NCBI GenBank assembly: GCA_034440575.1
Contig: JAOTOL010001659.1
Location: 3,652,001 to 3,716,000, forward strand
DNA: 64,000 bases
Direction of reading: 5' to 3'
From: Imbricaverruca yamaguchii
Taxonomy: Eukaryota; Arthropoda; Thecostraca; Neoverrucidae
Position numbers and translations under genes: made by a program. The first letter of the stretch is position 1, and every line of letters starts with the position of its first letter. The notes below the pieces were generated by a model, which did not search any database, had not been told where the DNA came from, and was given only the letters and a program-made list of their open reading frames with translations. Shown here piece after piece: positions 21,790-34,959 of this stretch.

Positions 21790-23875
21790 GTCAAGTAAAT
21801 TTATGTCTATCTGCTAAACTGCATTCACAGATACCTGTGGATGGAATCACAAACACGTGCTCACACACTACTCATCAACAGATATTCGCACTGTGTTGAT
21901 ATCAAACGTTAACTCATTACATGCTCTGCAAGCGTGTTTCAGTTTCTTATGGCATAAACAACACTGTTCACTATACTGCAAATGCTGAAGTGCATTTGGT
22001 CTGGTTTCATGGACCATTTAAATGCACTCCAGTTGGTTTTGATGATGCTTACAACACCCCATGTTGCTTGCCAATCTCTGTCGGCACCTCGCTTACATCG
22101 CTCCAAGCATGGACTTGCAATGGTCAAGATGGATCCATAAGCAATATTCCCATGGACGTAGGCTTCAAATGTTCCATTTGTGAAAATGAGATGTAAATAC
22201 CTGCTGTGAAAATTATAGCCTGCCATGTTTGTTCTGCATTAACAAGCTAATGTTACTTTAGGGCAAATGTCAGGTTTTCAGCAGTGTCGCGGAGTGAAAG
22301 TATCTCGGTTTTCCTGATAAATTTGGGACAATGTGAGCATGATTGGAAATTTAACAGCAACTTATTTCCGCCCAGTATGTATGAGACATGAGTGGTCTAT
22401 TGACACAGTGGATGTTTTTTTCTGATCCTATCATGATTATAAGCCACCTGCTGAGTAGCTCAGTGTGCGCATCTCCCATTGTGGCGCGACTGCTCGTGAA
22501 ATGCATTAAATTACCTTGCTTACTTGGGGTTTCGCGTGCGGCCTATGCTCGGTTCCTGTCGGAAGTCTTAGACAGCTAAACGTGCATCTCCAATTTCACT
22601 TCTCTCTGTCGTCGTACACGGCCGACGGTCTGCATTGTTCGCGTTCCTTCCGATCTGTTTGCCGCCGCGGACCGCACGCTCTACGTTCTCACATTGGCGG
22701 TGCTCGTGGTGCATGCTGTCGCAGTGACGCCAAAGAGCGAGAGGCATTCCACAACTCTGTTCGTATCCCTGGAGACGCCCGTGCCGCTCCTCGTCTAACT
22801 GAGGTACCAGAAGCATGGACAACTTAGCTGAATAGGCGGCCGCCATATTGCATTAGTCTGGGATTTTGGCGAGAACTAAGATAGTGGATTTCGACCATTT
22901 CCGTATAAACTGGGAAGGAGATGCGGCAATAGTAATTTGACCGGTGACCGAAAATCATTGGTTCGTGAGATGCGAGTATGTCAGTGCTGTAAACGATTCA
23001 CGTAGGCACCCATATATTAGTGCCCATGACCTTCGAACCATTTCTGACTACAGCATGTTCCTTAGCTTGCGCAAGGTAGATGCAGCAGATCACAAGAACT
23101 ATTCAAACACAGCTGCAACGACTGCTTGTACCAACCTCCGTTGGTACCGTTGCGCAACAGCAAACCATATCTATGATGGCAACGGATTTCCCCTTTCCTC
23201 TCTTGCAGTGTAGGAGAGGGATTGGGGTTCAAATGACTCTCCCCTTAAATGACTATCCCCATTTATTTGCATCAGGCATCGTCTGAACCACCAACAATAT
23301 TCCTTTGAAACTGAACAATTTTCCGACTTTCCGACCGAATTAATTACCGCACCCGGTATAAAAAAATTGGGCTTCAATGTCTTAATTTACCAGTGCCTAC
23401 TCCTACATTTTTGCAAAAAACTGTTGGAGGTGCCTCCCCAATATTTGCTCCTGAAACGCCACTGACGTAGTTACGAAACTAAAGCTTCTGTATGAAGTTC
23501 AAAAAGAAATTATTAAAATGATCACACTTCGCCCTTCGAGGAGTAGAACATTTTACGGCAATGCGAATGCAAACAGTAAAACGCCGAAACGTAAGCGTTC
23601 TAGGATGATCCGTCAAGTTGTTCATCTGGGCTAACAATGTGCTTCAACAACGTGACAGTTGGATACTGCCGGTCGAGTGTTATGTCCTTGTGTACTTGTG
23701 TCCTTCACACGCGATCGAAGGCACAACCGGACTCGGGATCCAGGTCGGTTTCATCACCCTTCTAAATATGACTCTGACTCACCAACCCAGAGGTTGCGGA
23801 CTGTGAGCTGCACATCGAGCGTGGGCGAAGACTCATGACAGTAATTGAAAAATGGGTTATTCGTGGATTTCATTT
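21790..23875. other. No recognised feature
   Basis: No supported gene. The segment at 22441-22500 has a tRNA A-box-like stretch but no B box. Confidence 0.4.
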
Positions 23876-23879
23876 GTTT

Positions 23880-24480
23880 CTTTGTTTATTGTCCACAATC
23901 TCCAACAGCATATTGTGCCCTTTACAGGAGAAGTCAGTAGCTAAAAACGTACACAGAACAGGTGAATAGTTTTCAGTTCAAACAGGCAAACGGCTGTCAG
24001 AACTCGTCGATGTCCAATGGCTCCGCGTCTCAGATGTGAGCGTGTGACGCAGCACAGTATCTCACCACCTGTGTCTTAAATGCATTCAGCGGGTCTGTGA
24101 AGATGTCCGCACTCGGTGTCATCGCTAAAAATGCGTTCGCTACTGTCAATAATCTGTTAAACAAGCCACACCTAATGGTTTCTACAGGTGCATACGGTAC
24201 ATGGAATAAAACAGGTTGCCTATTTCTCTTGACTGGGACACTTCATCCAAAGCTTTGCAATAACACTGATGAGTCCGTCCTGCCACATACAACATTTCGT
24301 AAGAACGATTTCATTCATGGATGATATTGTTCTCCCCAGAATCACATCATGTTGTTTTAAGTCTGAGAGATGGAATGGTGTTGGTTGAAAGTGACTGGCG
24401 TATTCAATAACATATCGAAAAATTACTTGTATATTTATAATTTTTACGTGCCACCCTCGACGAATTGGATACACCAAAAA
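23880..24480 (-). mobile_element. Third non-LTR retrotransposon 3' end (RT C-terminus and tail)
   Basis: On minus, a frame reads FRYVIEYASHFQ and SDLKQHDVILGRTISSMNE (the 'EYAS.VW.P...SDL..LD.VQ.RT.R' block). After a frame change comes QPVLFHVPYAPVETIRCGLF, then NRLLTVANAF and PSADIFTDPLNAFK, the usual non-LTR RT C-terminal tail, with a stop close after. The sequence then runs into a 3' UTR ending TGTGGACAATAAACAAAGAA, an A-rich LINE-like tail. 5'-truncated and frameshifted. Confidence 0.6.
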
Positions 24481-24599
24481 TACCATTTCCACATCCAAAA
24501 GTGTATAATGCAACTCCAACCTTGCTCACGACGCCACGAATGGAGTTCTTCAGACTGTCTTTCGTTCATGTTCATGCCCACTGCCAACTTGTGACAACA

Positions 24600-25620
24600 A
24601 GTCTAGACCAAAAACATGGCACATCTCACTAATATCCATTTTTTCACCACGAATTTGTGTTCGACTTGTTTGGCAGCTGAGTGGAATCCTGGTCACCATA
24701 CATGAGTTGTGGGTGGAATGTCATCTGACTCTTGACCGCGAGTTTCTAACAGGAGCATTTATTCAGATTATGAAAGAGTGTGTAGAAAACACGAAACATT
24801 TCGAGTTGCTCAGTTTTGGCCGTCGGTGTTCGGCCTTTCGATAGGTCAATCGTTAGTTTCCTGGTCGCTAATTATCACACAACTCGGGTCAAAGTGCTCG
24901 TAAACCCAAATCAACTTCTTCCATTGGTGGTAATTCGATCTAGGTCGATTGAGAGTCTAGCCGGGCTCGCCCTCGAGTCTGAACTCACGACCGTTTGAAA
25001 CCCAGCTCGGACTCACCGACATAATGGATTTCCCGCTCAGCGCTACCAAGTCCAACAACATTGGATTTCGTGTCAGGTCTCCTTGACAGATGCCCAGGCT
25101 CGGACTTCTCGACTCCCACATCTGTATGACATTTTTTGGCCTATGTGACCTGCGTGCGATTCGCGCAACGACGAATAGTGAGAGTAGCTTCCGACCGTGC
25201 TAGATAATGTTTTTTGATGATTTGGATCACGTTCAGTCCCTTGCGCAGTCATAGCGGCCGTAGCCAAGCCATAGGCAAATAGCCAACAGTACAAACAACG
25301 TAACGTCCAATAATTAAAACAGCCGTAATGTCAAAATGGCCAACAGTCAGTGGCTTCCATAAAGCACGCAATGTACGCCCGCAATCATGTTTTCCTATGA
25401 TGGACATGCCTGCAATAAAGCGCATCACGAACCAGCTGGGAAACGATCTCTGTGCGGCCCCATCGACCTCAATGCGGTCGTCACGGAGTATCCGGACAAT
25501 CCTCGAGGTATGCCGTGCAGTGGCATATATGCACGGTACGGCACACGGGCATTGCGCGTCATTTGCGTGCGGTGGTGACGAGGATAGTGCTACCCGAAGA
25601 GGCAGCGTGGTGGTTGTGGT
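24600..25620. other. No recognised feature
   Basis: Nothing supported. Confidence 0.4.
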
Positions 25621-25624
25621 GGCG

Positions 25625-25870
25625 TGACATTATTGACACCCTGCTAGCGCCATGCAATTACTGACACTATTCTAGTAGCGAGATATTACTGACACTACTA
25701 TAGTGCTGTGACATTACTGACACTATTCTGGTGGCATGATATTACTGATACTATTATAGTGCCGTGACATTACTGACTCTATTCTGGTGCGGTGACATTA
25801 CCGACACTATTCTAGTATCGTGAAATTACCGACACTATTCTGGTGGTATGACATTACTGACACCCTGCTA
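25625..25870 (+). repeat. 32-bp minisatellite GTGACATTACTGACACTATTCTGGTGCC
   Basis: About eight units of GTGACATTACTGACACTATTCT(G/A)GTGCC and variants. The same family forms the larger array at 45790-47150, about 20 kb away. Confidence 0.92.
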
Positions 25871-25874
25871 GCGC

Positions 25875-26250
25875 CTCGAGTTATGACGTGCAGTGGCATC
25901 TATGCACGGCACGGGACACAGTTGATCAAGCAGCAAGTTATGGAGGTGCAGAGCGAGGCGAGAAAGTGACGCACAACACTCTTTCTGCTGATCAACACTC
26001 TTAAGTCCATTCTGTTGTTGCTGATGCTGACCACGCGCGGTTGCATGAGGGGGGGCGGTGACGACGGTGCTGGCTGTCAGGAAGCTGGGACCTTCTCGGC
26101 TGGACACATTATGAGTGCCACAGCTGAACTGTGAGAACAGGTCTTCATTTCAACCCCGGTACGATCACGTGATCTGAAGTAGCCGTGGTTATGGCGGAAA
26201 TTCGCATGCTTTTTCCGCCATAGTTTTTTTTTTTGCTGTGAGGAAAAAAG
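25875..26250. other. No gene; small palindromes
   Basis: Contains GATCACGTGATC at about 26165-26176 and a TATGGCGGA...TCCGCCATA hairpin at about 26190-26222. A T-run follows. Confidence 0.5.
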
Positions 26251-26254
26251 AGGT

Positions 26255-26470
26255 TTGGTTTGACTAGGTTAGGTTAGACTAGGCTAAGTCAGGTCAGTTC
26301 GGGTCAGGTCAAGTCTGGTTGGGCTGGTCTAGGTTACGCTGCATTACGTTACTTTAGGTTACGATGCGTTAGGTTACGATACGCTGCATTTCGTTACCTT
26401 AGGTTACTGTGCGTTGGGCTATGACACATTGCCATGCATTATTGCAGGTTACGATGCATGATGTTACATT
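26255..26470 (+). repeat. Degenerate TTAGGTTACGAT / TTAGG-like tract
   Basis: Begins with TAGGTTAGGTTAGACTAGGC and continues as degenerate TTAGGTTACGATGCG units. The first part resembles the arthropod telomere unit TTAGG; the second is a 10-12-bp derivative. Confidence 0.7.
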
Positions 26471-26474
26471 GTAT

Positions 26475-27180
26475 TCGGATATACCCGCAAATTACATTAT
26501 TCTTTATAATATCTTGCTTACTCAAAGCTCCCTTTTGGTACTATTTTGCTAACCAACTGAAAGTATGCATTTGTGGAGGAACTTCCTGGTGACATTTTCT
26601 CCTTCATATTAGTGAACACGATAGTTGAACACGTTTTTCTCAACATCCTGCCAACAACCTAAAATACACCTTTACCAAGGATATTTCTAGACCAACGAAC
26701 TAAAATGTCCTTCCGTAATTGTATTATTATATCCTACACCACCCAAAGCCACTTTTTAGCATTGTGCTATTGCTACACATGCACAGCGTTATGCAGCCAC
26801 AATTGCCGAAGCTGGAATCTGTTACCCGCCAACATGAAAATCTGCACCTCTGGCAGATGTGAATGACCACATAGCCTAACATTAATCAACATCGCATTTA
26901 AATATTTGCTCTTCTAACTTGGTGAACAACTTGTAACACAAGCGTACCATTATTTCTAGAATAATTACATGGAGTGATGGATGCGTTAACCTTTTGCCCA
27001 GCGGAGTGTGCAAGCCGAATAACTTTCTGCCGAAACCCAGCCTGCCGGAATCGAGTAACTTGCTATAATTGGTTCCACCCGTGGAGTGGTTGGGACTGGG
27101 CAGGGGTTGCCTTGCCAAAGGTCGTGGATTGAAGGGTTGGCGGCGCCTTTCATGGCAGTCCTAACTGGTGCGTGCTTTGT
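26475..27180. other. No recognised feature
   Basis: Nothing supported. Confidence 0.4.
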
Positions 27181-27184
27181 GTAT

Positions 27185-27600
<416 letters not shown>

Positions 27601-27609
27601 ATGTACAAT

Positions 27610-28305
27610 TAAATGATATGGAACATTTTACTTTCCCCAGGTTCCGTGTCATTCTTTACTTTTGGCGAATGGTGTTTTTGTCGCTTGTTCCAAGTTTGTA
27701 ATTATGTCGCGAAAGCTACACACACATTAACGCATCGAAGGCAGCTCGAAACGCACTTCAATTCTTAGCTGTAAATGTTCCAGTTCCCAGAAAGTTCTTC
27801 CGAGATCCAACTTACCTTCCTCAATCGTAAACTTTCAGAAAATTACCCAGAAGCTTTTTATGTGACAACTTGGCACGGGTTTGATTGCCTCGTCGCATAA
27901 TTCCATGACACAAAAGCGTGTGAGGTTTCACACCAGCTTTCATCTTAATTTGTCCGCCGACAATTGTGAAGTGCAGATGATGATGGGCTGTTGAGTTGAA
28001 GTTGTGAAAACAGTTCACCATGTATTATTTCATCTGGGGTAGGAGAAACTAGATATTGGCAGTGGACTGTTGGAGAACATACCAGCAAACAATAATCATC
28101 AGGGGTATTGGTTCCCGGAAATATTTGTGTGTGCATAGCTTATGCTTAGCTGTGCTGTAACTACGAGCGTGACAGAATTCCATGCATGGACGAGGGGGAT
28201 GAAACTACAGCTGGGGAGCTCAGCCCAACTGGTTCGGCATAACCATCCCTGCTGCATCTAAAACCAAGGCCGTATGGGGGCTGGAAGTCCTAAATAGGGG
28301 TCTCA
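27610..28305. other. No recognised feature
   Basis: Nothing supported. Confidence 0.4.
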
Positions 28306-28311
28306 GCCCCA

Positions 28312-28361
28312 TCAGTGCAGTGCAGTGTAGTGCAGTGCAGTGCAGTGCAGTGCAGTGCATC
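28312..28361. repeat. GTGCA pentanucleotide repeat
   Basis: Ten units of (CA)GTG-type pentamer GTGCA, with one GTGTA variant. Confidence 0.95.
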
Positions 28362-31300
28362 TCTTCACTAGCTGACGAGAGCGCATTTGCGGTCAGATCA
28401 CTTGGCTCCCATCACGGCATGGTGCCCGATTCGGCAACTGGAGCATGAGACAATCACAGTCCGCCTACATCGCAGTCCCTGGCTCGTCCAGCTCGTTCAG
28501 TTCCCCTAAAGGCGGTGTATGGGCCGGTGCAAGGCGCCTGTATGCTTGGCATTGACCAGTTTGCCATTGTATGCAGTGATGCTGAGCCTGAACAGTTGGG
28601 TAGGGGGTGGTTGGTGCTGTCAGATGGGCTGTGTATGTGCTTACTTATATATTTATTCCACAATACATGCCCTTCACGTGCAGTAGCTATTATGGCCACT
28701 GCACGTGGAGGGCTATCGTACTCCACCTTCCCCCATGCCTGTTCCAGTGAACGATCATAACATACCCTCTGGAATCGAGGTGTAATGGAGCTCCTGTCCG
28801 CCCTGTTATACAAATCGTGTAAACGACTTGGTCGTAAAGACAATAATTAAGAATAGTTCGAACCGGATTGAAACGATGTGTCCTGGAAAGATAGTTACCC
28901 CAGGAAAAGCGATCCCTGGAAAGATAGCGGTCGATTTTCTTTGCGCCGATGAGGACCACTATACCCTTGCAGAACCTTCAACCGCGCGTAAAAATTGCTA
29001 CAAAGATGGAATCTAGGCGATATTTCCCACCGATTGAAGGGCCTCACCTGGAACCGTTATGATGTTTGCTTAGCATATATAGTAACGGAATAAGGTAAGT
29101 TGCGCAGTCACTTTCGGCTGCTGCGTCGTCGTGACCGTAGTTGGCGACGACCAGAACTGGGGGCCACTGCTGGCAGGCCGCGAAATGGGCGGAACTTCGT
29201 CTCATCTGGGCTACCGTGAGATAAGCTGATGCTAATCAGATTGAGATCGATAGTTCCGAACTGAAATATTGCGTGACTGTTTTGTGCGTTTATATAGTTG
29301 GGTGAAGCGGACATTGCCAGACAACGAAATAATTAGCCAATTGTTAATCCGATACGCGTAAAGCGCAGACTTTTGCTGTCCAAAAGATCCGTAGCGCCAC
29401 TAAGCGATATATTTTTGAAACAGTTGATCGCTGAGTGTTGAGAAGCAGCTTCAACTGGCGTTAGCACATGGATTCCGTTTTTGTGCGATTAAATCCATCC
29501 TGGGATCTGTAGACCCTTATGCGCTGTGTGTGGTGTAGGGGTTCCATGACTTGTTTTGCGATGCTCTAGCGGTGTGTCGTGTCTTGTGTGCGTGCATCAC
29601 TCAGGCGTTCATCGCAGCTGAGGCAAACTGACCGCCTGCTCTCACTAATGTGGAGCTGGCTTCATTGTCGTGTGCATGTCTGCCAATCTGTGTTGCGCAC
29701 CGGGCCCTTTGTTGGGCATGATCCCTTATGCTTCACACATGTCGCATTAACCCCTGCCCGTCGGGCGAGATGTTTGCGGGAACACAGAATGGATCAGGAG
29801 GCATCTTATTGCTGGGCTACTTGACTGGCTTGTCCTATGCTAAGATTGTTGCTCTTCGACACAAGTTTCAGTATGTGCACCAAGTTGTTATCGATTTGCT
29901 GAAATATAATAGGTGCTGGGATTGTTTTTCTCGGTGAGCTGTGTTCTTCGGCCGACCAGTTCTTATCTGTCTCTGAAGTTTGCTGATAGTTGTGCGAGAT
30001 AGCCGTTTCGTGTTCTAAGGTGTTTTGTCCTCGCCGCCTGAGAAGTCGAGAGCTGACGACGCTGGCTTTCGGCGATAGGCGCTTTGCTGCATCAAACGAA
30101 GGGACGGCAGGAGCGTTACCGTTGGCATGCGCTCGCAATAGACATCTGCCGTGTATTTTCTGAATCAAACACTGTGCTAAGAATATCCAGAAATGGCACT
30201 GTGCCAGTTTTTCGAGTGCTGAAAAGTAAACTTGCTTCAGGGACGGCCGCTGCCTTTGAATGGGAAATAGCTGACGTGACGCTGCAGCCCATAAATCTAC
30301 ACGCCCAGGCAGTCCTCTACGTACTGCACGACGAGCCTTTTCTCTTGAGCTTGATAAGATCAGACAATCAGGATTGCTTGTGTGCGCGCTCTGAAACCTT
30401 ATGCAATTAGGCAGTGCGCGAATAATCTGTTCATATATGTGCTGTTCAGACCGAATATGTCTGTGACATTTTGTGTATCACGATTTGCATTACAATTGTT
30501 TCACTGACAAGGATGCTACGACACAGGCTAGTTACGTGTATGCTGAACATGATCATGATCGGCGTAAAAACTGCCGGATAGGTACTAATCCATCTGTCTA
30601 GGTAGCTCTCATATTATATTTTAGATAAGCATTAACGAGATCAAGTAGCTGGCTGATGACGTACTCTTATGAAAAGGTCGCTACGTCTACCTTATCGCCG
30701 CGTGGCGAAGCTGTTGTTCTCAGCGAACATTGGCGGTGCTATTTGGGCATAGTGTGCAAGTACAAGAGAGAACGTGGGGATTACTGCGTTTCCATGTTGT
30801 CCGACAACTTATCGCGCAGCTATTGAGTGATGATTCGCTTGGGATCTGCTTCCACGTCGGCGTGGCGTGGAGTGCTTTGATAGCGGCCAGTATGACGAGG
30901 TGATTTGCTCTATTTATTCATGGCTCTGTCCGTAGGGCTGGTTGCGGGCCGCTGCTGGCCGCAACCGACTGACGTCATATGACGTCACACCGGCAACAGC
31001 GATAGCATGTCGCCCACACTTGTTGCACATCGTGTTTATTTGCTATACATATATGCATCAGTGTAGGTGTAGGTACATGCAGTCAACAGTCGGACGAATC
31101 CACCCTGAGCTCAGCAATTAATCGGTGGGCACAAAAGAGGCTAAAAATGAACCCCTAGAGGATCTACTAATTATTCTGAAATCACGGCGTGGAACGATAG
31201 ATGAGCATTATTCCGCGTACTTTGGAAGCTCAGAAATATAACTGTTAAATTTTGCTACAATTATGGGTGTCACGGTGGCCGAATGCTTCTGTAAGCAGCA

Positions 31301-32505
31301 CATTGTGACCATCAAGTGCCGCTGCTATTGTATTATCATCGGTCTGGTTAGAATGCAGAACCGCAAGCCCCACGAGCACTATGTAGCTATCGCTTGAAGC
31401 GCTCGCGTTCCCCTACGTATGGTATTGCCTGACTGTTTGTGGTGAATACTTTTGACTTAGCTTGATGTGATTCAGCAAAGAAGAGTACAAACATGTATCA
31501 ATGTTGGTGCCCGTATCGTCACCGAACTAAGGTACGGTGATGGAGTGGCTTAAATCCTCTCTGACCTACGATAACCGTGCATGGCCGGTATGATGCAAGG
31601 AAAAAAAGCCTAACATTTATGCACACCATTCTTAACGACAAAGCTTATTCGACATCAGCTTGCCAGTGGCCGCAATATCTCCTGGCGCAGTACAAGGTGG
31701 ACTACTGATGGACGGCTCAATATTCCATACATGCGAACTGAATTCGCGCGAGGGTCATTTGTATGCCGAGCGGTAACTGTCCGCCACCTGAAGTGAGATA
31801 GCCACCTAATGCGTATTCTTTCAAGAAATCTGTGCTTTGCTTATATTTTGGTATCCGGTGACCAGTCGTAAGCCGCAACCTGCCTTAGTTCCTTTGAACA
31901 TGTGCATTGTATGAATTCTGCCTTGTTTTTGCCCGTGATATTGGCGTTGAGAACTGAAAACTCATTTGCTTGTAGCTCCGGAATAAATTATGATGAGTTA
32001 TTATTACAATGAATCATGACAATCTAAAGATTGCACGACTAGATATGGCACTGTGCATTGCTTTTATTTTAGTTTACTGATGTTAAAGCACGTTTATGCG
32101 TCCACCGACATTGAAGTCCATTAATTTCCATCGCCAGCACCACCAACCTGTCCACTCAAACTGGGCACCATTATCTTAGCTGCTGTCATCCCCACGGGCT
32201 ACAGGTTTACAAGAATCATCACCTCAGGCTGGACACTCCCCATCTGCAGCAATTATTGGGAGTACGTCTACGGAAGCGAGACTCTGGGACGACGAGAAGG
32301 CACCCGCGCTCACAGAAAACAAAAACATCTGAAGAGCACGGCAATAGTTGTTGACCAATGGTGTGCTTCAAGCCGCTCAGTAACTGCATTTGGGAATGTC
32401 TTTCAAATAGATATCAGCCGAGCAACTCCACACACTGACATTGTGTTGAGCGGCACGTGACATTGTGTCAATGCCACCTTGTAGTTGACCACACGAAAGT
32501 GGAAA
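28362..32505. other. Long stretch without recognised genes or repeats
   Basis: The longest quiet interval of the window. Open frames of 80-130 codons occur on both strands near 28450-28960 and 29800-30410, but overlap each other and show no recognised motif or codon bias. If unannotated unique exons exist in this window, this is a likely place. Confidence 0.4.
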
Positions 32506-32609
32506 GATCGAAAGCATTGCGTGAGAATAAATATACGATCTTCAATATACCAGGAGGTGCTGAGTTTACATCAAAAGTAACGCTAAGGATTCTACTGGGA
32601 TAAGGATAA

Positions 32610-32650
32610 TACTCAACGTTTCGGCCAGGGGGCATCGTCAAGAGTGATAT
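32610..32650 (-). ncRNA. Decayed hammerhead-like motif (left Penelope copy)
   Basis: Same layout as the motif at 35864, but the core reads TTGACGA instead of CTGACGA and stem II has one mismatch (TGCC/GGCC). Loss of the core C should abolish cleavage. Confidence 0.5.
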
Positions 32651-32868
32651 AAAAAATGTCGAGCTTAACAATTGAAAATAAAGCGCGCGGGGAAAAAGCG
32701 TGCAAAATACACGTGAATCAGTGGTGCAGACAATTCAAGAAACTCCAAAACAGAAACAAACTATGTCAAGATAGAATCCTCTGAGGAAGCCCGAGCCGAT
32801 GGTTCATATACATATCGACACACACGCACACGTATATATAGACATATATCCAATATAACGCGTAATAC

Positions 32869-33866
32869 TTAACACTCGCACGTCCGGCGGTCCGCGCCAA
32901 CTTCGCATGTCCGGGGGGGGCAGATATCTGCCCCCCTAAGATCTCTGGGACTATGCTAGATAGCGACAAACAAAAAACGGTGTTGGATAGCTGGCGACGA
33001 GCTCTATCGAAAGTTTCGGTCATTTTTTTTCGCTCAGGTCAACATTCAGGTCACTGGGCCATCATAGGTAAAATTGGACCAGATCAGGTGGGATTCAGAT
33101 ATTGACATATCTCAGGACCTGTAACAGATAGAAACAAACGGCGAACGTTATTCGACAGTCCTTGAATTGCGCTACCAACAGTATGCGGTGTAATTTAAGG
33201 TCAGGTCAACCGAAACGCAGGTCAAGGTCATGAATTCGCCTAGGGAGTTCATGTAATGTATCAGTCGTCACGTCTTGGCGATGCGATACAAGCACAATGA
33301 CGGTAATGTCAGCCTTCTAGCTCAATGCAGTGCGATAAAATGCGCAGAAATGTGTAGTGATCTCAGGTGACCTCAGAGACCTTGGTGAGGTCACTGAGCA
33401 AAAATGTCAGCGGTAACATTGAGCATAGCTTCCATCTACATGCCACAACCGTTGTGAGATCATTCCGAGCGCAAATATGTAACCAGGAAACATTTGTATA
33501 TTTTACCATAGCCCTATAATGGGGAAGCCATGGCCGCGACCTGACCTAAGGTCAATGCTACGAAAAAACGATATACATATTATTGTCCCTGATGAGATCA
33601 TGACATGCTATAAGTTTGAAGTCAATCGCCAACTGTTGTGGAAGTTATGCCACCTAGAACTACGAGTGTAGTTGGGTCACTTCGCCTGACCTGGTGACCT
33701 GACCTGAGATCACCCAGGATTAAGAATGTATGAGGATGTGTGGAAAAGACCAATGAACAGCTATGCGAGGGTTGGCCTTGCTAACCCGATTAATTTGGCG
33801 GCAAATGAAGAAACACCTGCGGGGTGGGGCAGATATCTGCCCCCCGCCCGGACGTGCTCGGGTTGA
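32869..33866 (-). mobile_element. TTAA element family B, copy B2 (complete)
   Basis: It begins TTAACACTCGCACGTCCGG and ends CCCGGACGTGCTCGGGTTGA, giving inverted termini and TTAA (left) / TTGA (right) flanks. About 998 bp, no coding frame. Subterminal palindromes GGGGCAGATATCTGCCCC lie at 32915-32936 and 33826-33843. The interior has dense TGACCT/AGGTCA sites, including TCAAGGTCA at 33222-33230 and a CCTGACCTGGTGACCTGACC cluster at about 33686-33706. It sits inside the left Penelope copy; the right copy has the uninterrupted site. Confidence 0.88.
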
Positions 33867-34069
33867 AATATAATTTATGTTGATGTAATTTTATATGATA
33901 TACCAAGACGTCCTTTGCATGTTTAGTTGCGGCCGTAGATTACGTATGTGTAGAGATTCAAGGACCTTCAGATCAGCGTTGTCCCTGGCTGTTGCTAGAA
34001 TTTCTACTTTGAAGTTTGTGTTAGTATCACTGTGTTCCATGTTAGAATATTTGTCGTTCATGTGTTCGC

Positions 34070-34840
34070 CTAAAGGTGTGTATGCTCTCCCAAGTGCTCA
34101 TTGTACCTATCCCTGATAATACGTTTGGTTTCACCGACATAAAATATTCCAAGACAGCGGTTGCACGTTATTTTATAAACTACGTTTTTCCGCGTGCCTT
34201 TGAGCTCGCTGGTACAGGTATGACACGTTCTTCTACCAGCAGGGCATGACGTCATTTCCATGGCTGAGCGGACCAGGTAAGATTTCAGCGTAGGTCCGCT
34301 AGTCCAGGCTACCCTAACATGGTTTAGATGAGACGAACGCATGACTGCATTTACCTGCCGACATAGTTGGTCATCGACAAAAGGAAGTATCATGTAAACA
34401 TAGCTGGGATTGCTACCCGCTCGATGCCGACGTTGCCCACTTATCCTACTCCTGTGGTGAGGGTGTACAGCACGGGCGGCGGAGTGTACCCGGTGTGCTG
34501 GGTGTCCGTTTTCCAAGAAAAGAGTTGCCATCTTCGCAAGGCTCCGCTCGCACGAAATAGTGTCGAAGGAGACTCGTGCTGCTCTCCTCATTTGGGATGT
34601 TAAAACGGCCTTTTTAGTGGCCATCGGATGGGCCGAATCATAGTGCAATATGATGAGGGCTGCCGTTGGTTTAAAGTACAGTTCGGTGGTGTAGCTCCCA
34701 TCAGCCTGAACTACAAACAACGCATCAAGGAAAGAAATCGAAGTGCTATGACCAGTGTGTTCTATTGTGAACTTGATGCTGGAGTGTTGTTGGTTAATTT
34801 CTGCAAAGAAGTCGAGCACAGAGGCCAAGCTATGTGCCAA
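34070..34840 (-). pseudogene. Penelope-like RT-EN linker and GIY-YIG endonuclease frame
   Basis: An intact frame of about 256 codons without an ATG start; upstream in the same frame it continues into RYINDVCWC, the end of the reverse transcriptase. It carries the conserved linker (FLDALFV), the PFVDDQLCRQ region, a Cys/His pair region (CPAGRRTCHTC) and the GIY-YIG nuclease start VVYKITCNRCLGIFYVGETK ... RYNEH. In the right copy the nuclease continues about 60 residues past this point. Here a small deletion shifts the frame after HLGEH, so the enzyme's C-terminus is lost. Penelope-like elements use such a nuclease to cut target DNA for reverse transcription. It belongs to a truncated element and is not expected to be active. 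Confidence 0.85.
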
Positions 34841-34959
34841 ACACCAACAAACATCGTTTATATACCTCGTTTATATAGAAGATCGACTCAAGGCGGCGAT
34901 CTTCTTAGCTTCGTATGATTTGAAGCCAGCTCTCTACATGAGGTATATAGACGATATTT

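Larger units (their letters stand above)
32508..34874 (-). mobile_element. Penelope-like element, left copy (minus), split by a TTAA element
   Basis: From right to left it reads an RT end (RYINDVCWC, the decayed YIDDIF motif), a linker (AHSLASVLDFFAEINQQHSS ... SISFLDALFV), the CCHH-like and GIY-YIG region, and a 3' non-coding part with a hammerhead-like motif and the ACGCAATG end at about 32516. A complete family B element (32869-33866) interrupts the 3' region. The copy ends at 34874, where it meets the right copy head to head. 5'-truncated inside the RT. Confidence 0.85.

Noticed and set aside
22441..22510. tRNA-like A box (TAGCTCAGTGTG)
   Set aside because: No B box or cloverleaf can be drawn around it.
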